Position numbers and translations under genes: made by a program
Notes under the pieces: generated by a model
What the model was told of the DNA's origin: nothing
Seen by the model: the letters and a program-made list of their open reading frames with translations, nothing else
The model's database searches: none
NCBI RefSeq assembly: GCF_038562415.1
Contig: NZ_JBCFBA010000006.1
Span: 124,001-188,000 of the forward strand
Direction: 5' to 3'
DNA length: 64,000 nucleotides
Source of the DNA: Solidesulfovibrio sp.
Lineage (GTDB): Bacteria; Desulfobacterota; Desulfovibrionia; Desulfovibrionales; Desulfovibrionaceae
Shown here: piece by piece, positions 27,477-36,002 of the stretch
How the letters are laid out: every line of letters starts with the position of its first letter
How positions within the stretch are numbered: the first letter of the stretch is position 1

Positions 27477-29725
27477 GCGTGTCCTTCCATGATCTGCAAG
27501 CGGTGGCTCCAGACGTTGTGAATGAGGTAGCCTGTGGAGCCTCCTTCGTATTCCACCCAGTAGGTGACGACCGACGGCCGATACGACGCGAGAGAATGTC
27601 CGGTTTGTTCATGCACGAATCGTCGGCCGGTCTCCTCCACATGGCGCAGCACTTTTTGGATGTCCGAGACGAGAATGCGCCGCTCTTCCATGTGGCGTGC
27701 CGCCGTGTCGGCGAAGGCCACGGGAATGGCCTCAAAAGCCGCCTTGGGCGAGGCCGCCGGGGTCTTCCAAAGGTCCGCCAGGAGGCGTTCCTTGAGGCGG
27801 ACGCGGTTTTCCCGGCGTTGGGAATAGCCCATGGCCGGCCGGGCAGCAGGATCGTTGCCCTTTGGGAACAGGAGGTCGAACAGGTGCAGGGCCCGCTTGC
27901 CGACCTTGGCCAGCATGTCCCGGCACATGGCGCAGTAGGTGACGAAATCCTCGGCCGCGGCCTCGGACCGGTGCCTGGCCACCCGAACCCCGAGTTCCGG
28001 ATTGGCCTGCGCCAGGAGTCCGCCGTAGCCGCAGCACTCGGTGGTCTTTCCCGAAAGCGCCGGCTCGATCAGCCTGACGCCGCATTCGCCAAGCAAGGCA
28101 CGCACATCCTGCTGCAACCCCGCATCGTGACGCGCCGCGCAGGGATCATTGATGGCGAGGGTGGCCCCGGACCGCGCCGCCGCCCCCGGGGGCGAACCGA
28201 CGGTCCGCAACAGGGACCAATAGGAGACGAGGGCCGCCTCGGGCAGGATTTCGGCCAAAAGGACTTGGCAACTCGGGCAGGCCACGACCAACGTTGGCTG
28301 CCTCAAGTCCCGCCACTGCCTGTCGAGCGCGGCCCTTGTCTCCCGCAACAGCGTCTCCCGCCCGGACCAGCGGGCCGGCGCGCCGCAGCATGAAAGCAGC
28401 AAGCCGGCGTCCCCGAGCCTGGAGCGCAGATCGTCATAGGCGGCAGCCACGCCGTCGGGATCGCAGGCTGCCAACTGACAGCCTGGGAAAAACAGGTACT
28501 GGCTGGAGTCTTTCCCCGGGGCATGGCGGGCCAGGGTACAGTGGTCGCTGTTGGCGAAGGCCATGTCGCGCAGGGCGAATTCGTGAGCCGAAGGCGGCAT
28601 CCGGTTCTGGCCCACCATGACCCGACGGGCATCCAGGCAGACGGCGGCCATGGAAAAATTTCCCGGGCACAGCTCCTCGCACAGGCCGCACAGCATGCAC
28701 GAATTGATCATGGTGTTGGCCTGACGGATGCCCACCACGTTGGAACTGTTGTTGTAGATCTGCCGGGCGTAGGCCTTGGGGTAGGATTTGTAGTGTTCCA
28801 GAAACACGCAGTGCTTCACGCAGGTCAGGCACTGGCAGTCGATGCACCGGCCGGCCTCGGCCCCGGCCGTTTCCTCGGTGAACCCCGTATCCGGGGCAAT
28901 GGCCGGGGCGGGCTTTACGCCGGAGAGGTCCGTGACCAGGCGGGTTCGGCAGGGGCCTTCGCCCTCCCGGGCCGTGGTCAGGGCAATGCCCTGCATGAAC
29001 CGTTCGACGGAAACCGTCACCCGGCGCCCGACGGCCGCCCGCAGGGCAAAGGACGCCTCCCCGGGCCGGTTGGCGAAAACGCCGGCTCTCTTCGTGCCGC
29101 AGGTGGCGGCATCCGGTTCCCCGAGCGCGGCCAGGACCTCGGGCATGGCGTCGGCGTCCACGAAGACGGCCTTGGCCTCCCGGAGCAGCACCTCGGGCAG
29201 GTCCGGGTCCGGGGATGGAGCCGGCACAAGGACCACACCCAGGCGTTCCAGATTTTCCATCTCGGTTTCGATGACCGTGGCCGGCACATCGTCCGGTATT
29301 CCGGCCAGCGGCGTCCGGTAGAGGGTCACCTCGAAACCTCGACGGGCGAGCTCCCAGGCCGTGCACAGGCCGCTTAAGCCCGAACCGAGCACCGCCACGT
29401 CCCAATGCTTCGACGGCAGCGGCCGGGGTGGGGACACCGGCTTGGCCACTGCGGCGCAAAAACGCTCCAGCGCCCCCATGGCGATGGCGCCGCCGAGGTC
29501 CCGGCGCAGGCAGGCGCCCTGGCAGGGCGCGTCGCAGCACCGGGCGAACAGGCCGGGCAACGGCAAGGTTCTGACCAGCAGATTCCAGGCCTTGTCCCAT
29601 TGCCGGCGGGCCAGATGGGTGCAAAATCCGCGCACGTCCATGTGGAGGGGGCAGGCCGCCCGACACGCCGGCGCGGCTTCCTGGGTGCAGCGCGCCTCCC
29701 ACTCGGTCAATTCCTTGAGCTGCAT
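27473..29725 (-). CDS. Flavin/FeS dicluster-binding oxidoreductase (DVU_1558-like)
   Basis: 750 residues, cytosolic. In order: a GltD/DPD-like N-terminal FeS helix domain with CPLHMDVRGF; a nucleotide-binding segment VLGSGLSGL; a dicluster ferredoxin region with CIDCQCLTCVKHC and CMLCGLCEELCP; two CCG-type domains (LLSCCGAPAR, ECCGYGGLL); and a C-terminal tail of about 70 residues with a NVWSHRLQIMEG end. This resembles a heterodisulfide-reductase/GltD hybrid. Start set at ATG 29725 with TGGAG upstream; alternatives at 29746 and 29794 exist. It probably passes electrons from the aldehyde oxidoreductase. Confidence 0.85.
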   Translation of the reverse strand: MQLKELTEWEARCTQEAAPACRAACPLHMDVRGFCTHLARRQWDKAWNLLVRTLPLPGLFARCCDAPCQGACLRRDLGGAIAMGALERFCAAVAKPVSPPRPLPSKHWDVAVLGSGLSGLCTAWELARRGFEVTLYRTPLAGIPDDVPATVIETEMENLERLGVVLVPAPSPDPDLPEVLLREAKAVFVDADAMPEVLAALGEPDAATCGTKRAGVFANRPGEASFALRAAVGRRVTVSVERFMQGIALTTAREGEGPCRTRLVTDLSGVKPAPAIAPDTGFTEETAGAEAGRCIDCQCLTCVKHCVFLEHYKSYPKAYARQIYNNSSNVVGIRQANTMINSCMLCGLCEELCPGNFSMAAVCLDARRVMVGQNRMPPSAHEFALRDMAFANSDHCTLARHAPGKDSSQYLFFPGCQLAACDPDGVAAAYDDLRSRLGDAGLLLSCCGAPARWSGRETLLRETRAALDRQWRDLRQPTLVVACPSCQVLLAEILPEAALVSYWSLLRTVGSPPGAAARSGATLAINDPCAARHDAGLQQDVRALLGECGVRLIEPALSGKTTECCGYGGLLAQANPELGVRVARHRSEAAAEDFVTYCAMCRDMLAKVGKRALHLFDLLFPKGNDPAARPAMGYSQRRENRVRLKERLLADLWKTPAASPKAAFEAIPVAFADTAARHMEERRILVSDIQKVLRHVEETGRRFVHEQTGHSLASYRPSVVTYWVEYEGGSTGYLIHNVWSHRLQIMEGHA

Positions 29726-29810
29726 GGTTGTGTTCTCCAGGGCCATGGCGCGGACGATCGCCACCACGAAGGTGGCCAAACCATACCGCGCCATGGCGTG
29801 GGGGCGCTGG

Positions 29811-32657
29811 CTAGTTGTTTTCCTCAGCCGAAACCACCGGGTGCTGCCGGAGGTATTCAAGCCGTTCGTACATGTCGCTGCCGAGGTAGTACTTGGACGG
29901 AGGCAGGAGCTTGCCGCCCTGCTCCAGGGTCTTGATGCCCTTGAGGACCTTTTCCGGCGAGGCGGGCAGTTCGTAGATCCGCACGCCCGTGGCGTTGGAG
30001 ATGGCGTTGACGATGGCCACATGGCCCGAGGTCAGCGAGAGCTCGGCGCAGCCCGAGGAGCCGAAGGGGCCGGTCGGGCGCGGCGTTTCGGTGTATTCCA
30101 CCTCGATGTCGTCAGGGATGTCCATGATGTAGGGAAAGCCCTGGGCTTTTAAGGTCACGTCCTTGGCCGGGTCGAGAAAGTCCTCGGTCAAGGCCAGACC
30201 GATACCTTGGGCGATGCCGCCGTACATCTGGCCGTCCACCACGAGCTTGCTGCCGATGGGGCCGAAATCGGCGTGCAGCGTCATCTTGACCACCCGGGTC
30301 TTGCCGGTCTTGGTGTCCACTTCCACCTCGGCCATGAACAGGCCGTAGGTATGGGTCGGGTTGGGGTCGCCCTGCATGGTGTTGAAGTCGCACAGGGAGG
30401 AGTAGCCCACGGTGGTCGCCTTGCCGGTGTAGCGGACGGGGATATTTTCCTTGGTCATTTCCGCGTGGGTCCGGTAGGTGCCGTCGGGCTTGCGCATGGC
30501 CTCCATGAGTTGGTTGGCCCCGTCGATCATGGCCTTGCCGCCCATGTAGTGGGAACGGCTGCCGGCGGCCGCCCCGTAGTAGCCGTGCAGCGCGGTGTCG
30601 TTCATGACCAGGCGGATCTGCTCGGGCTTGAGCCCCAGTGGGCGCAGGGCCTCATGGATGAGGACCAGGGCGCCGGCGTCGGCCCCCTGGCCCATGTCGT
30701 GCCAGCCGCAAAAGAGGGTGACCGTGTTGTCGGGGTTGAGTTCGACGATGACCTCGCAGAAATCGTTGGCGCTAAACGTGCTGTCGTACATGCCGAAGGC
30801 CAGGCCCACGCCGCGCTTTTTCTCCGGTGTGGATTCCTTCTTGGCCCGGGCCAGGGCGGCATCGTATTTAGGCCGCATCATTTCCAGGAGCTTGGGAAAG
30901 GGATGCACGTCCATGGTGCAGCCCGACGTCATGGTCGTGCCCGGCCAGTAGGTGTTGCGGTAGCGGAATTCCAGGGGATCGATGCCGATTTTTTCCGCCA
31001 GCATGTCGGCGAGCTGCTCGGTGGCGAACAGGGCCTGGGGTGAGCCGAAAGCCCTAAACGCGGTGCCGAAGGCGTGGTTGGAGCAGCAGATGCGCCCCAC
31101 GCCCCGGATGTTGGGAAAGTAGAGGCCCGCACCGCACCAGCGAAAGCCCTTTTCGATGAGGGGATCGGACGTGCCGTCATGGTAGGCGCCATGGTCGAAG
31201 AGGAAGTCGTACTCCATGGCTTGCAGCTTGCCCTCTTTGTCGGCGGCCAGGCGCACGTTGAAATAGCTCGTGGCGCGCTTGCCGGTGAAAAAGGACTGTT
31301 CGGCATAGTCGAAATGCAGGCAGACGGGATGATCCAGGATGAGGCAGCAGGCCATGAGCACGGCTTCCAGATGCGGGCTCATGGTGCAGCCGAAGCTGCC
31401 GCCCACGGGATTGTCGATGATGCGGACCTTGTCGGGGGCGATGCCCACGGCCTCGGCCACCATGAGCGGCACGGCGTGGAGGAACTGACTCTTGCTCTGG
31501 ACCGTGAGCCGCCCTTCCTCGTCGAAATAGGCCAAGCCCACCATGGGTTCGAGCACGAGGTGCGGCTGGCGCGTGGTGTGGAAGCTCCCTTCCACGACGT
31601 ACGGCGCCGCCTCGACGATGGGCTTGGTCTCTTCGCCCTTGATGCAGGCCATGTCGCAGAACATGTTGGGCGTGCCCGGATGGATCTCCATGGCGTCCTC
31701 GGCCACGGCGGCCAGGCCGTCCATGTAGGCCGGCAGTTCCTCCAGTTCCACCGTCACCTTGTCCGCGGCGGCCCGGGCCTGCTTTTCGGTGTGGGCGGCC
31801 ACCACGGCCAGGACGTCGCCGTACTGGTAGACTTTCTCGTCATTGATGATGCAGCGTTCGAAGCCGTCGCTCTTGTTGGTCGGGTAGGCGCACAAGCCGT
31901 TGATGCGGTTGGTGCCCTTGATGTCCTTGGCCGTGATGACCTTGACGACGCCGGGCATTTTTTCCGCTTCCGAGGTGTCCACGGCAAGGATTTTGGCGTG
32001 GGAGACGCGGGCGTGGACCTCGGCGAGGTGCCAGACGGGAAACGGCAGCTTGTGGTTGATGTCGTCGCCGTAATCGCAAAGCCCGGTCACCTTGGCCAGG
32101 GCCGTGGGCTTGGGCACGTTGGTGTTGTAGATGCGCTGGTCGGCCGGCACCTTGAAGGCCAGGTCGTCCATGGATTTCTCGCCGCGCACCACCTTGGCCG
32201 CGTCCATCACGGCATCGACAAGCTGCTTGTAGCCCGTGCAGCGGCAGGCGTTGCGGTTTTTCTGGAACCACTCGCGCACCTCTTCGCGCGTCGGGTTGGG
32301 GTTGGTGTCCAGCAGCCCCTTGGCCGACACGATGAACCCCGGGGTGCAGATGCCGCACTGCACCCCGCCATGGACGATCCAGGAAAGCTGCAACGGGTGC
32401 AGGTTGTTGGGCGACCCCATGCCCTCGATGGTGACGATCCTGCTGCATTCCGGGACATTTTTCATCTTGCGGGCACAGGATCGGATGACCTTGCCATCCA
32501 GGAGCACGGTGCAGGTGCCGCATTGGCCAATGCCGCAGCCGACCTTGGTGCCCGTGAGGCCCAAGGCGCGCAGGGCATTGGCCAGGGACTCTTCGGGATC
32601 GGTCACGATCAGTTTGTCCACCCCGTTGATGTTCAGGAGCATTTTCCGTGGCGTCAT
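29811..32657 (-). CDS. mop: Molybdenum aldehyde oxidoreductase (Mop-like)
   Basis: 948 residues, xanthine-oxidase family, aldehyde to carboxylic acid. The plant-type [2Fe-2S] domain has C41, C46, C49 and C61; the second [2Fe-2S] domain has C101, C104, C138 and C140. This spacing is the same as in the D. gigas enzyme. The large Mo-MCD-binding region follows with GGSFGC and a conserved Glu in GCAELSL that matches the active-site Glu. There is no FAD domain, as expected for Mop. GGAGGT precedes ATG 32657. It is the third gene downstream of the sigma-54 promoter at 35.2 kb. Confidence 0.95.
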   Translation of the reverse strand: MTPRKMLLNINGVDKLIVTDPEESLANALRALGLTGTKVGCGIGQCGTCTVLLDGKVIRSCARKMKNVPECSRIVTIEGMGSPNNLHPLQLSWIVHGGVQCGICTPGFIVSAKGLLDTNPNPTREEVREWFQKNRNACRCTGYKQLVDAVMDAAKVVRGEKSMDDLAFKVPADQRIYNTNVPKPTALAKVTGLCDYGDDINHKLPFPVWHLAEVHARVSHAKILAVDTSEAEKMPGVVKVITAKDIKGTNRINGLCAYPTNKSDGFERCIINDEKVYQYGDVLAVVAAHTEKQARAAADKVTVELEELPAYMDGLAAVAEDAMEIHPGTPNMFCDMACIKGEETKPIVEAAPYVVEGSFHTTRQPHLVLEPMVGLAYFDEEGRLTVQSKSQFLHAVPLMVAEAVGIAPDKVRIIDNPVGGSFGCTMSPHLEAVLMACCLILDHPVCLHFDYAEQSFFTGKRATSYFNVRLAADKEGKLQAMEYDFLFDHGAYHDGTSDPLIEKGFRWCGAGLYFPNIRGVGRICCSNHAFGTAFRAFGSPQALFATEQLADMLAEKIGIDPLEFRYRNTYWPGTTMTSGCTMDVHPFPKLLEMMRPKYDAALARAKKESTPEKKRGVGLAFGMYDSTFSANDFCEVIVELNPDNTVTLFCGWHDMGQGADAGALVLIHEALRPLGLKPEQIRLVMNDTALHGYYGAAAGSRSHYMGGKAMIDGANQLMEAMRKPDGTYRTHAEMTKENIPVRYTGKATTVGYSSLCDFNTMQGDPNPTHTYGLFMAEVEVDTKTGKTRVVKMTLHADFGPIGSKLVVDGQMYGGIAQGIGLALTEDFLDPAKDVTLKAQGFPYIMDIPDDIEVEYTETPRPTGPFGSSGCAELSLTSGHVAIVNAISNATGVRIYELPASPEKVLKGIKTLEQGGKLLPPSKYYLGSDMYERLEYLRQHPVVSAEENN

Positions 32658-32787
32658 AGACGAAGACCTCCAATGCTGTTTATAGGACAGGACTCTCCCG
32701 CCGCACCGTCCATCGAGGACGGTTCGTTCCCGGCAATGATGCAGGCGCGGTGCGGCAAGCCTCTGCCGGGCCTGCCGCTCCATTTGA

Positions 32788-33645
32788 CTAGAAGATGAAT
32801 CCCAGGCGAACCATGACGGTGCTGGTGCGAACGCCGTTGGCCACGGCGGCGTCGGTGCTGAAGGCGGTCATGACCTGCATGTGGGGCGTCACCATGTAGG
32901 CACCCGACACGCCGACGTTGTGGGTGGCTTGCCAGTCGTTTTGTTCTTTGCCGCCCACGATGGTGCGGCCGCCGCCCGTGAAGATGTAGTCCAGGGAACC
33001 GAAGAACTCCGGGGTGAAGTTGTAGCTCAAGTGCGCGTCACCCCCGAAAAGCGGATCGCGCGACGAGGTGGCCCGATGCCCTTCGGTGTTGAGGGCGTTG
33101 TCATTGTCGGAAAAAAATTGCGCATATCCCGACAGTTCCAGCCAGGTCCGGTCGCCGAACCCCTTGGCGAAGCAGATTTCCTGCTTGGTGGCCCAGCGAT
33201 TGGCTCCGAGGTTGATGCCGCTTTCCCGGTCATACTGCCCCGTGGGGGCGGTCACGAACGGCGTCCAGGCGAAGAGGACCTTGCTTTCCTTGTTGTTGAC
33301 GAACCAGATCGTGGAAGCGAAGGTGGCATCGCCGATGCCGGATGACTGCTGGTTGGGGAGGGTGACCTCGCCGAAGGGGAGCAGGATTTGCGGGTCAATG
33401 GTGAACGGCCCGAGCTGGGTGAAATACACGGGGCGCAGCACGCTGACATTGCCTATGAAGTTCGCGGAATTGCTCTTTTTTGAGCCATTGACGTAATATT
33501 CATTGCCAAAGCTGTGGTTGTAGTACAGAGCGAGGAAAAAGGTGTTCGGCTCAAGCGGAATATAATCGCGCGCGTTGTTGGCGAAGACCTGGCTGGAAGT
33601 AAAAAGAAAAATTCCCAGCAGCGCGATCGTCATGCCCCTTTTCAT
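32788..33645 (-). CDS. Outer-membrane transporter-like protein (phenol MetA type)
   Basis: 285 residues. A signal peptide (MKRGMTIALLGIFLFTSSQV, then FA-N) precedes a beta-strand-rich region with alternating aromatic residues and a terminal Phe (VRLGFIF), typical of outer-membrane barrels. It resembles the Phenol_MetA_deg family of transporters. GGAGGG is directly upstream of the ATG. It lies between the alcohol dehydrogenase and the aldehyde oxidoreductase in one direction, so it may let alcohols or aldehydes through the outer membrane (inference). Confidence 0.8.
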   Translation of the reverse strand: MKRGMTIALLGIFLFTSSQVFANNARDYIPLEPNTFFLALYYNHSFGNEYYVNGSKKSNSANFIGNVSVLRPVYFTQLGPFTIDPQILLPFGEVTLPNQQSSGIGDATFASTIWFVNNKESKVLFAWTPFVTAPTGQYDRESGINLGANRWATKQEICFAKGFGDRTWLELSGYAQFFSDNDNALNTEGHRATSSRDPLFGGDAHLSYNFTPEFFGSLDYIFTGGGRTIVGGKEQNDWQATHNVGVSGAYMVTPHMQVMTAFSTDAAVANGVRTSTVMVRLGFIF

Positions 33646-33724
33646 ATTCCCTCCCCACGTGCTTTTATGTTTGCTCTCCCTGGCCATCCCCAGGGGGTGC
33701 CCCCGAAACCCGCCCATGCCCGGT

Positions 33725-33760
33725 CGGCCGTCGGGGATGCGGGGGCATCCCCGACGGCCG
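33725..33760. other. Intercistronic 16-bp perfect hairpin
   Basis: Arms at 33725-33740 and 33745-33760 are exact complements around a GGGG loop. It lies between the alcohol dehydrogenase and porin genes with no T-run on the minus strand. Processing, mRNA protection or partial termination inside the operon is likely. Confidence 0.7.
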
Positions 33761-33776
33761 TGCTTCCCGCCCCCGG

Positions 33777-34871
33777 CTACATCTTCAAGACGCCCTTGAG
33801 GATCTTGCCCTTTTCCAGGTCTTCAATGGCCTGGTTGATGTCCTTGAAGTCGTAGTAGGTGACCAGCCTGTCGATGGGGAAACGGCCCTGCTTGTAGAGT
33901 TCGATCATCTGCGGGATGAAAATCTGCGGCACGGCCTCGCCCTCGATGACGCCGCGCAGGCCCCGGCCAAAAAGAATGCCGTTCATGTCGAGCTTCACTT
34001 CGGTGCCCAGGGGCGTCATGCCGACCAGGGCGCCAAAGCCCGTGGTGGAGAGGCAGTCCACGGCCTGGCGCAGCACGTGGGGATTGCCGATGGCCTCGAC
34101 GGAGTAGTCCGCGCCGCCGCCGGTAATCTCCTGGACGGCCTTGACCGGATCGGTTTCCTTGCCGTTGATGCCGTGGGTCGCGCCGAAGGTCTTGGCCAGT
34201 TCCAGGCGCTCGTTGTTGATGTCCACGGCGATGATCTTGGTGCAGCCGCAGACCAGGGCGGCCATGATGGCGCTTATGCCCACGGTGCCCACGCCGAACA
34301 CGACGATGGAGGAGCCGGCCTTGGGGCGCAGGGCGTTGATGACGGTGCCGGCGCCGGTCTGCACGCCGCAGCCCAGGGGGCCGAGCAGTTCCAGGGGGAT
34401 GTCGGCGGGCACCTTCACGATGTTGCCCTCGTTGGCCAGGGCGTGGGTGGCGAAGGTGGACTGGCTGAAAAAGCAGCCGTTGATCCGCTCGCCGTTCTGG
34501 CTCAGGGGCGAGGAGCCATCGGGGCGGCCGCCGCTGAAGTTGTGGAGATACATGCCGTTGCAATAGCCCGGCAGGCCGCTTTTGCAGGTGTTGCAGGCGT
34601 AGCAGGACAGAAAGCTCATCACGACAGGGTCGCCGGGCTTGACGGAGGTGACGTCCGCCCCGACCTTCTCCACGATGCCGGAGCCTTCATGGCCGAGCAC
34701 GCAGGGAAGCGGCGTCGGGTAATACTGGTCGCGCACGCCAAGGTCCGTATGGCACACGCCGCAGGCGACCACGCGGACAAGGACTTCGTTGGGCCTGGGA
34801 TCTTCGAGTTGCATGTCCTCGATCAGGAATTTTCCGCCTTTTTCCCGGACCACAGCAGCCTTAATGTCCAT
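33777..34871 (-). CDS. Zinc-dependent alcohol dehydrogenase (class III/benzyl-alcohol type)
   Basis: 364 residues, NAD(P)-dependent oxidation of alcohols to aldehydes. Catalytic zinc site in CGVCHTD and GHEGSG; structural zinc site in CYACNTCKSGLPGYC; Rossmann motif in GVGTVG. Length is normal for the medium-chain family. GGAGTGGG precedes the ATG. It is the first gene after the sigma-54 promoter at 35198-35213; its product would feed the aldehyde oxidoreductase three genes on. Confidence 0.94.
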   Translation of the reverse strand: MDIKAAVVREKGGKFLIEDMQLEDPRPNEVLVRVVACGVCHTDLGVRDQYYPTPLPCVLGHEGSGIVEKVGADVTSVKPGDPVVMSFLSCYACNTCKSGLPGYCNGMYLHNFSGGRPDGSSPLSQNGERINGCFFSQSTFATHALANEGNIVKVPADIPLELLGPLGCGVQTGAGTVINALRPKAGSSIVVFGVGTVGISAIMAALVCGCTKIIAVDINNERLELAKTFGATHGINGKETDPVKAVQEITGGGADYSVEAIGNPHVLRQAVDCLSTTGFGALVGMTPLGTEVKLDMNGILFGRGLRGVIEGEAVPQIFIPQMIELYKQGRFPIDRLVTYYDFKDINQAIEDLEKGKILKGVLKM

Positions 34872-35197
34872 AACCCACTCCTTTTATAGGTGTCGTATGA
34901 ATGCGCCGGCACGGAGCGAAGACGTTTCCCAGGCACAGGGGCGTATCTATCGTGGCGTCGGCGGGCCATCTATAAATGGCGATCGAAATGCACTAAGCTA
35001 AAAACTATTTACGCAATAGAAGAATATATGTTATACTTTTTCTGTATACACTCCAAATTATTGTCTTCACGACTTCTAATCTTTCAAGTATAACAGCTCT
35101 ATGTGCCTTATAACTCCATATATACTTGACAATACGCTATCTCCAACTCGCTCTTCAAGCAATACCAGAGTCCACCTCTTTCGTTTTGCGCTCATAA

Positions 35198-35213
35198 AGC
35201 AAACGATGTGCCA
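35198..35213 (-). promoter_or_regulatory. Consensus sigma-54 promoter for the alcohol/aldehyde operon
   Basis: On the minus strand: TGGCAC, five bases (ATCGT), TTGCT. This matches the -24/-12 consensus at every conserved position, with 10 bases between GG and GC. Transcription would start near 35187 and give a leader of about 315 bases before the alcohol dehydrogenase. Confidence 0.85.
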
Positions 35214-35465
35214 ACTTATCCTATGTAAAATCTGACATAACAGATCGCGCCAAGCCATCCCGGAGACCAGGCTTGGGCAAATTCATACTTCTCCAAAAAA
35301 TAAACTATTATTTTGGAGTGTTATCGCACGGGCAGAGGGAAAGGCGCGGGGACGACATGGACGGGGTGACTTGAGACCGGTCCCCCGCGAGGAGGCAAGA
35401 ATCAGACGTGTGCAGGTTCCTTAGGATCGACCGGCCCGGATACGAACGCCTTCGCGTCTCAAAGC

Positions 35466-35480
35466 GTCGCAATGTGAGAC
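35466..35480. promoter_or_regulatory. Upstream activator dyad 1
   Basis: GTCGCA-ATG-TGAGAC, an imperfect palindrome. It shares 15 of 16 bases with dyad 2 (GTCGCAATKTGAGACA) and lies 53 bases from it, five helical turns. An extra inverted half-site GTCTCA is at 35456-35461. Likely binding site of the adjacent sigma-54 activator. Confidence 0.7.
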
Positions 35481-35518
35481 AGTCGTTTTTGTCCGCCTGC
35501 GCAACCCCAAAAGGCATC

Positions 35519-35533
35519 GTCGCAATTTGAGAC
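35519..35533. promoter_or_regulatory. Upstream activator dyad 2
   Basis: GTCGCA-ATT-TGAGAC. Same face of the helix as dyad 1. Both lie about 255-320 bases upstream of the sigma-54 promoter at 35198-35213, a usual enhancer distance. Confidence 0.7.
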
Positions 35534-35596
35534 ACGTTTTACTGAACTTCGGTGACTCATTTATACAACTTACCGTATTATTTCGAAATGATAAAG

Positions 35597-35631
35597 CACT
35601 TCCCCGGCGACACGCAACCGCCGGGGAAGTG
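35597..35631. terminator. Orphan hairpin with T-rich tail
   Basis: CACTTCCCCGGCG (35597-35609) and its exact complement (35619-35631), loop of 9, followed on the plus strand by TTTCATTTT. No gene lies upstream of it on the plus strand within 700 bases, so it may end a short non-coding transcript or insulate the activator gene. Confidence 0.6.
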
Positions 35632-36002
35632 TTTCATTTTAAGGCAAACCCGTGATTGTACCGACGAAGGATCGCGCACATCCCCTCGAGGCAGGGATGC
35701 CTTTCTCGAGGCTCGGGAACCGGTCGGGTCAAACGCTCCGCGTATCGAAATAACATTGCCCGGACATTGCCGGCGCACCAGCGAAAGGGTTGTATTTTCG
35801 CGCCCCTTGACCGGGTTCCCAAGACCACGCAAAATAGCCTCCACTCAAGCAGACAGAGAGATGAGATTCATGTCCGCACGCAGGGATAGCCTTTTCCTCC
35901 AAACTTGCGGCTGCCCGTTTTGGACGGGCGCGGGCGGCTCCGCCTCGGATCCGGCCCTGAGTAAAGGCCATGCGACGTGGGAGACAGGGAGGAGACGTGA
36001 AG

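Larger units (their letters stand above)
34872..36002. other. Long divergent regulatory region
   Basis: About 1.1 kb without a supported gene, between the alcohol dehydrogenase and the divergent sigma-54 activator. It holds a consensus sigma-54 promoter, two upstream dyads and an orphan terminator-like hairpin, each listed separately. About 34985-35260 is AT-rich. Confidence 0.75.

Noticed and set aside
31074-32798. 574-codon plus-strand frame opposite the aldehyde oxidoreductase
   Set aside because: His/Gly/Asp/Val-rich shadow without motifs; the minus-strand gene has full cofactor motifs.
34916-34929. GG-N10-GC pattern close to the alcohol dehydrogenase start
   Set aside because: Lacks the TGGCAC and TTGC context; the perfect element at 35198-35213 explains the operon better.
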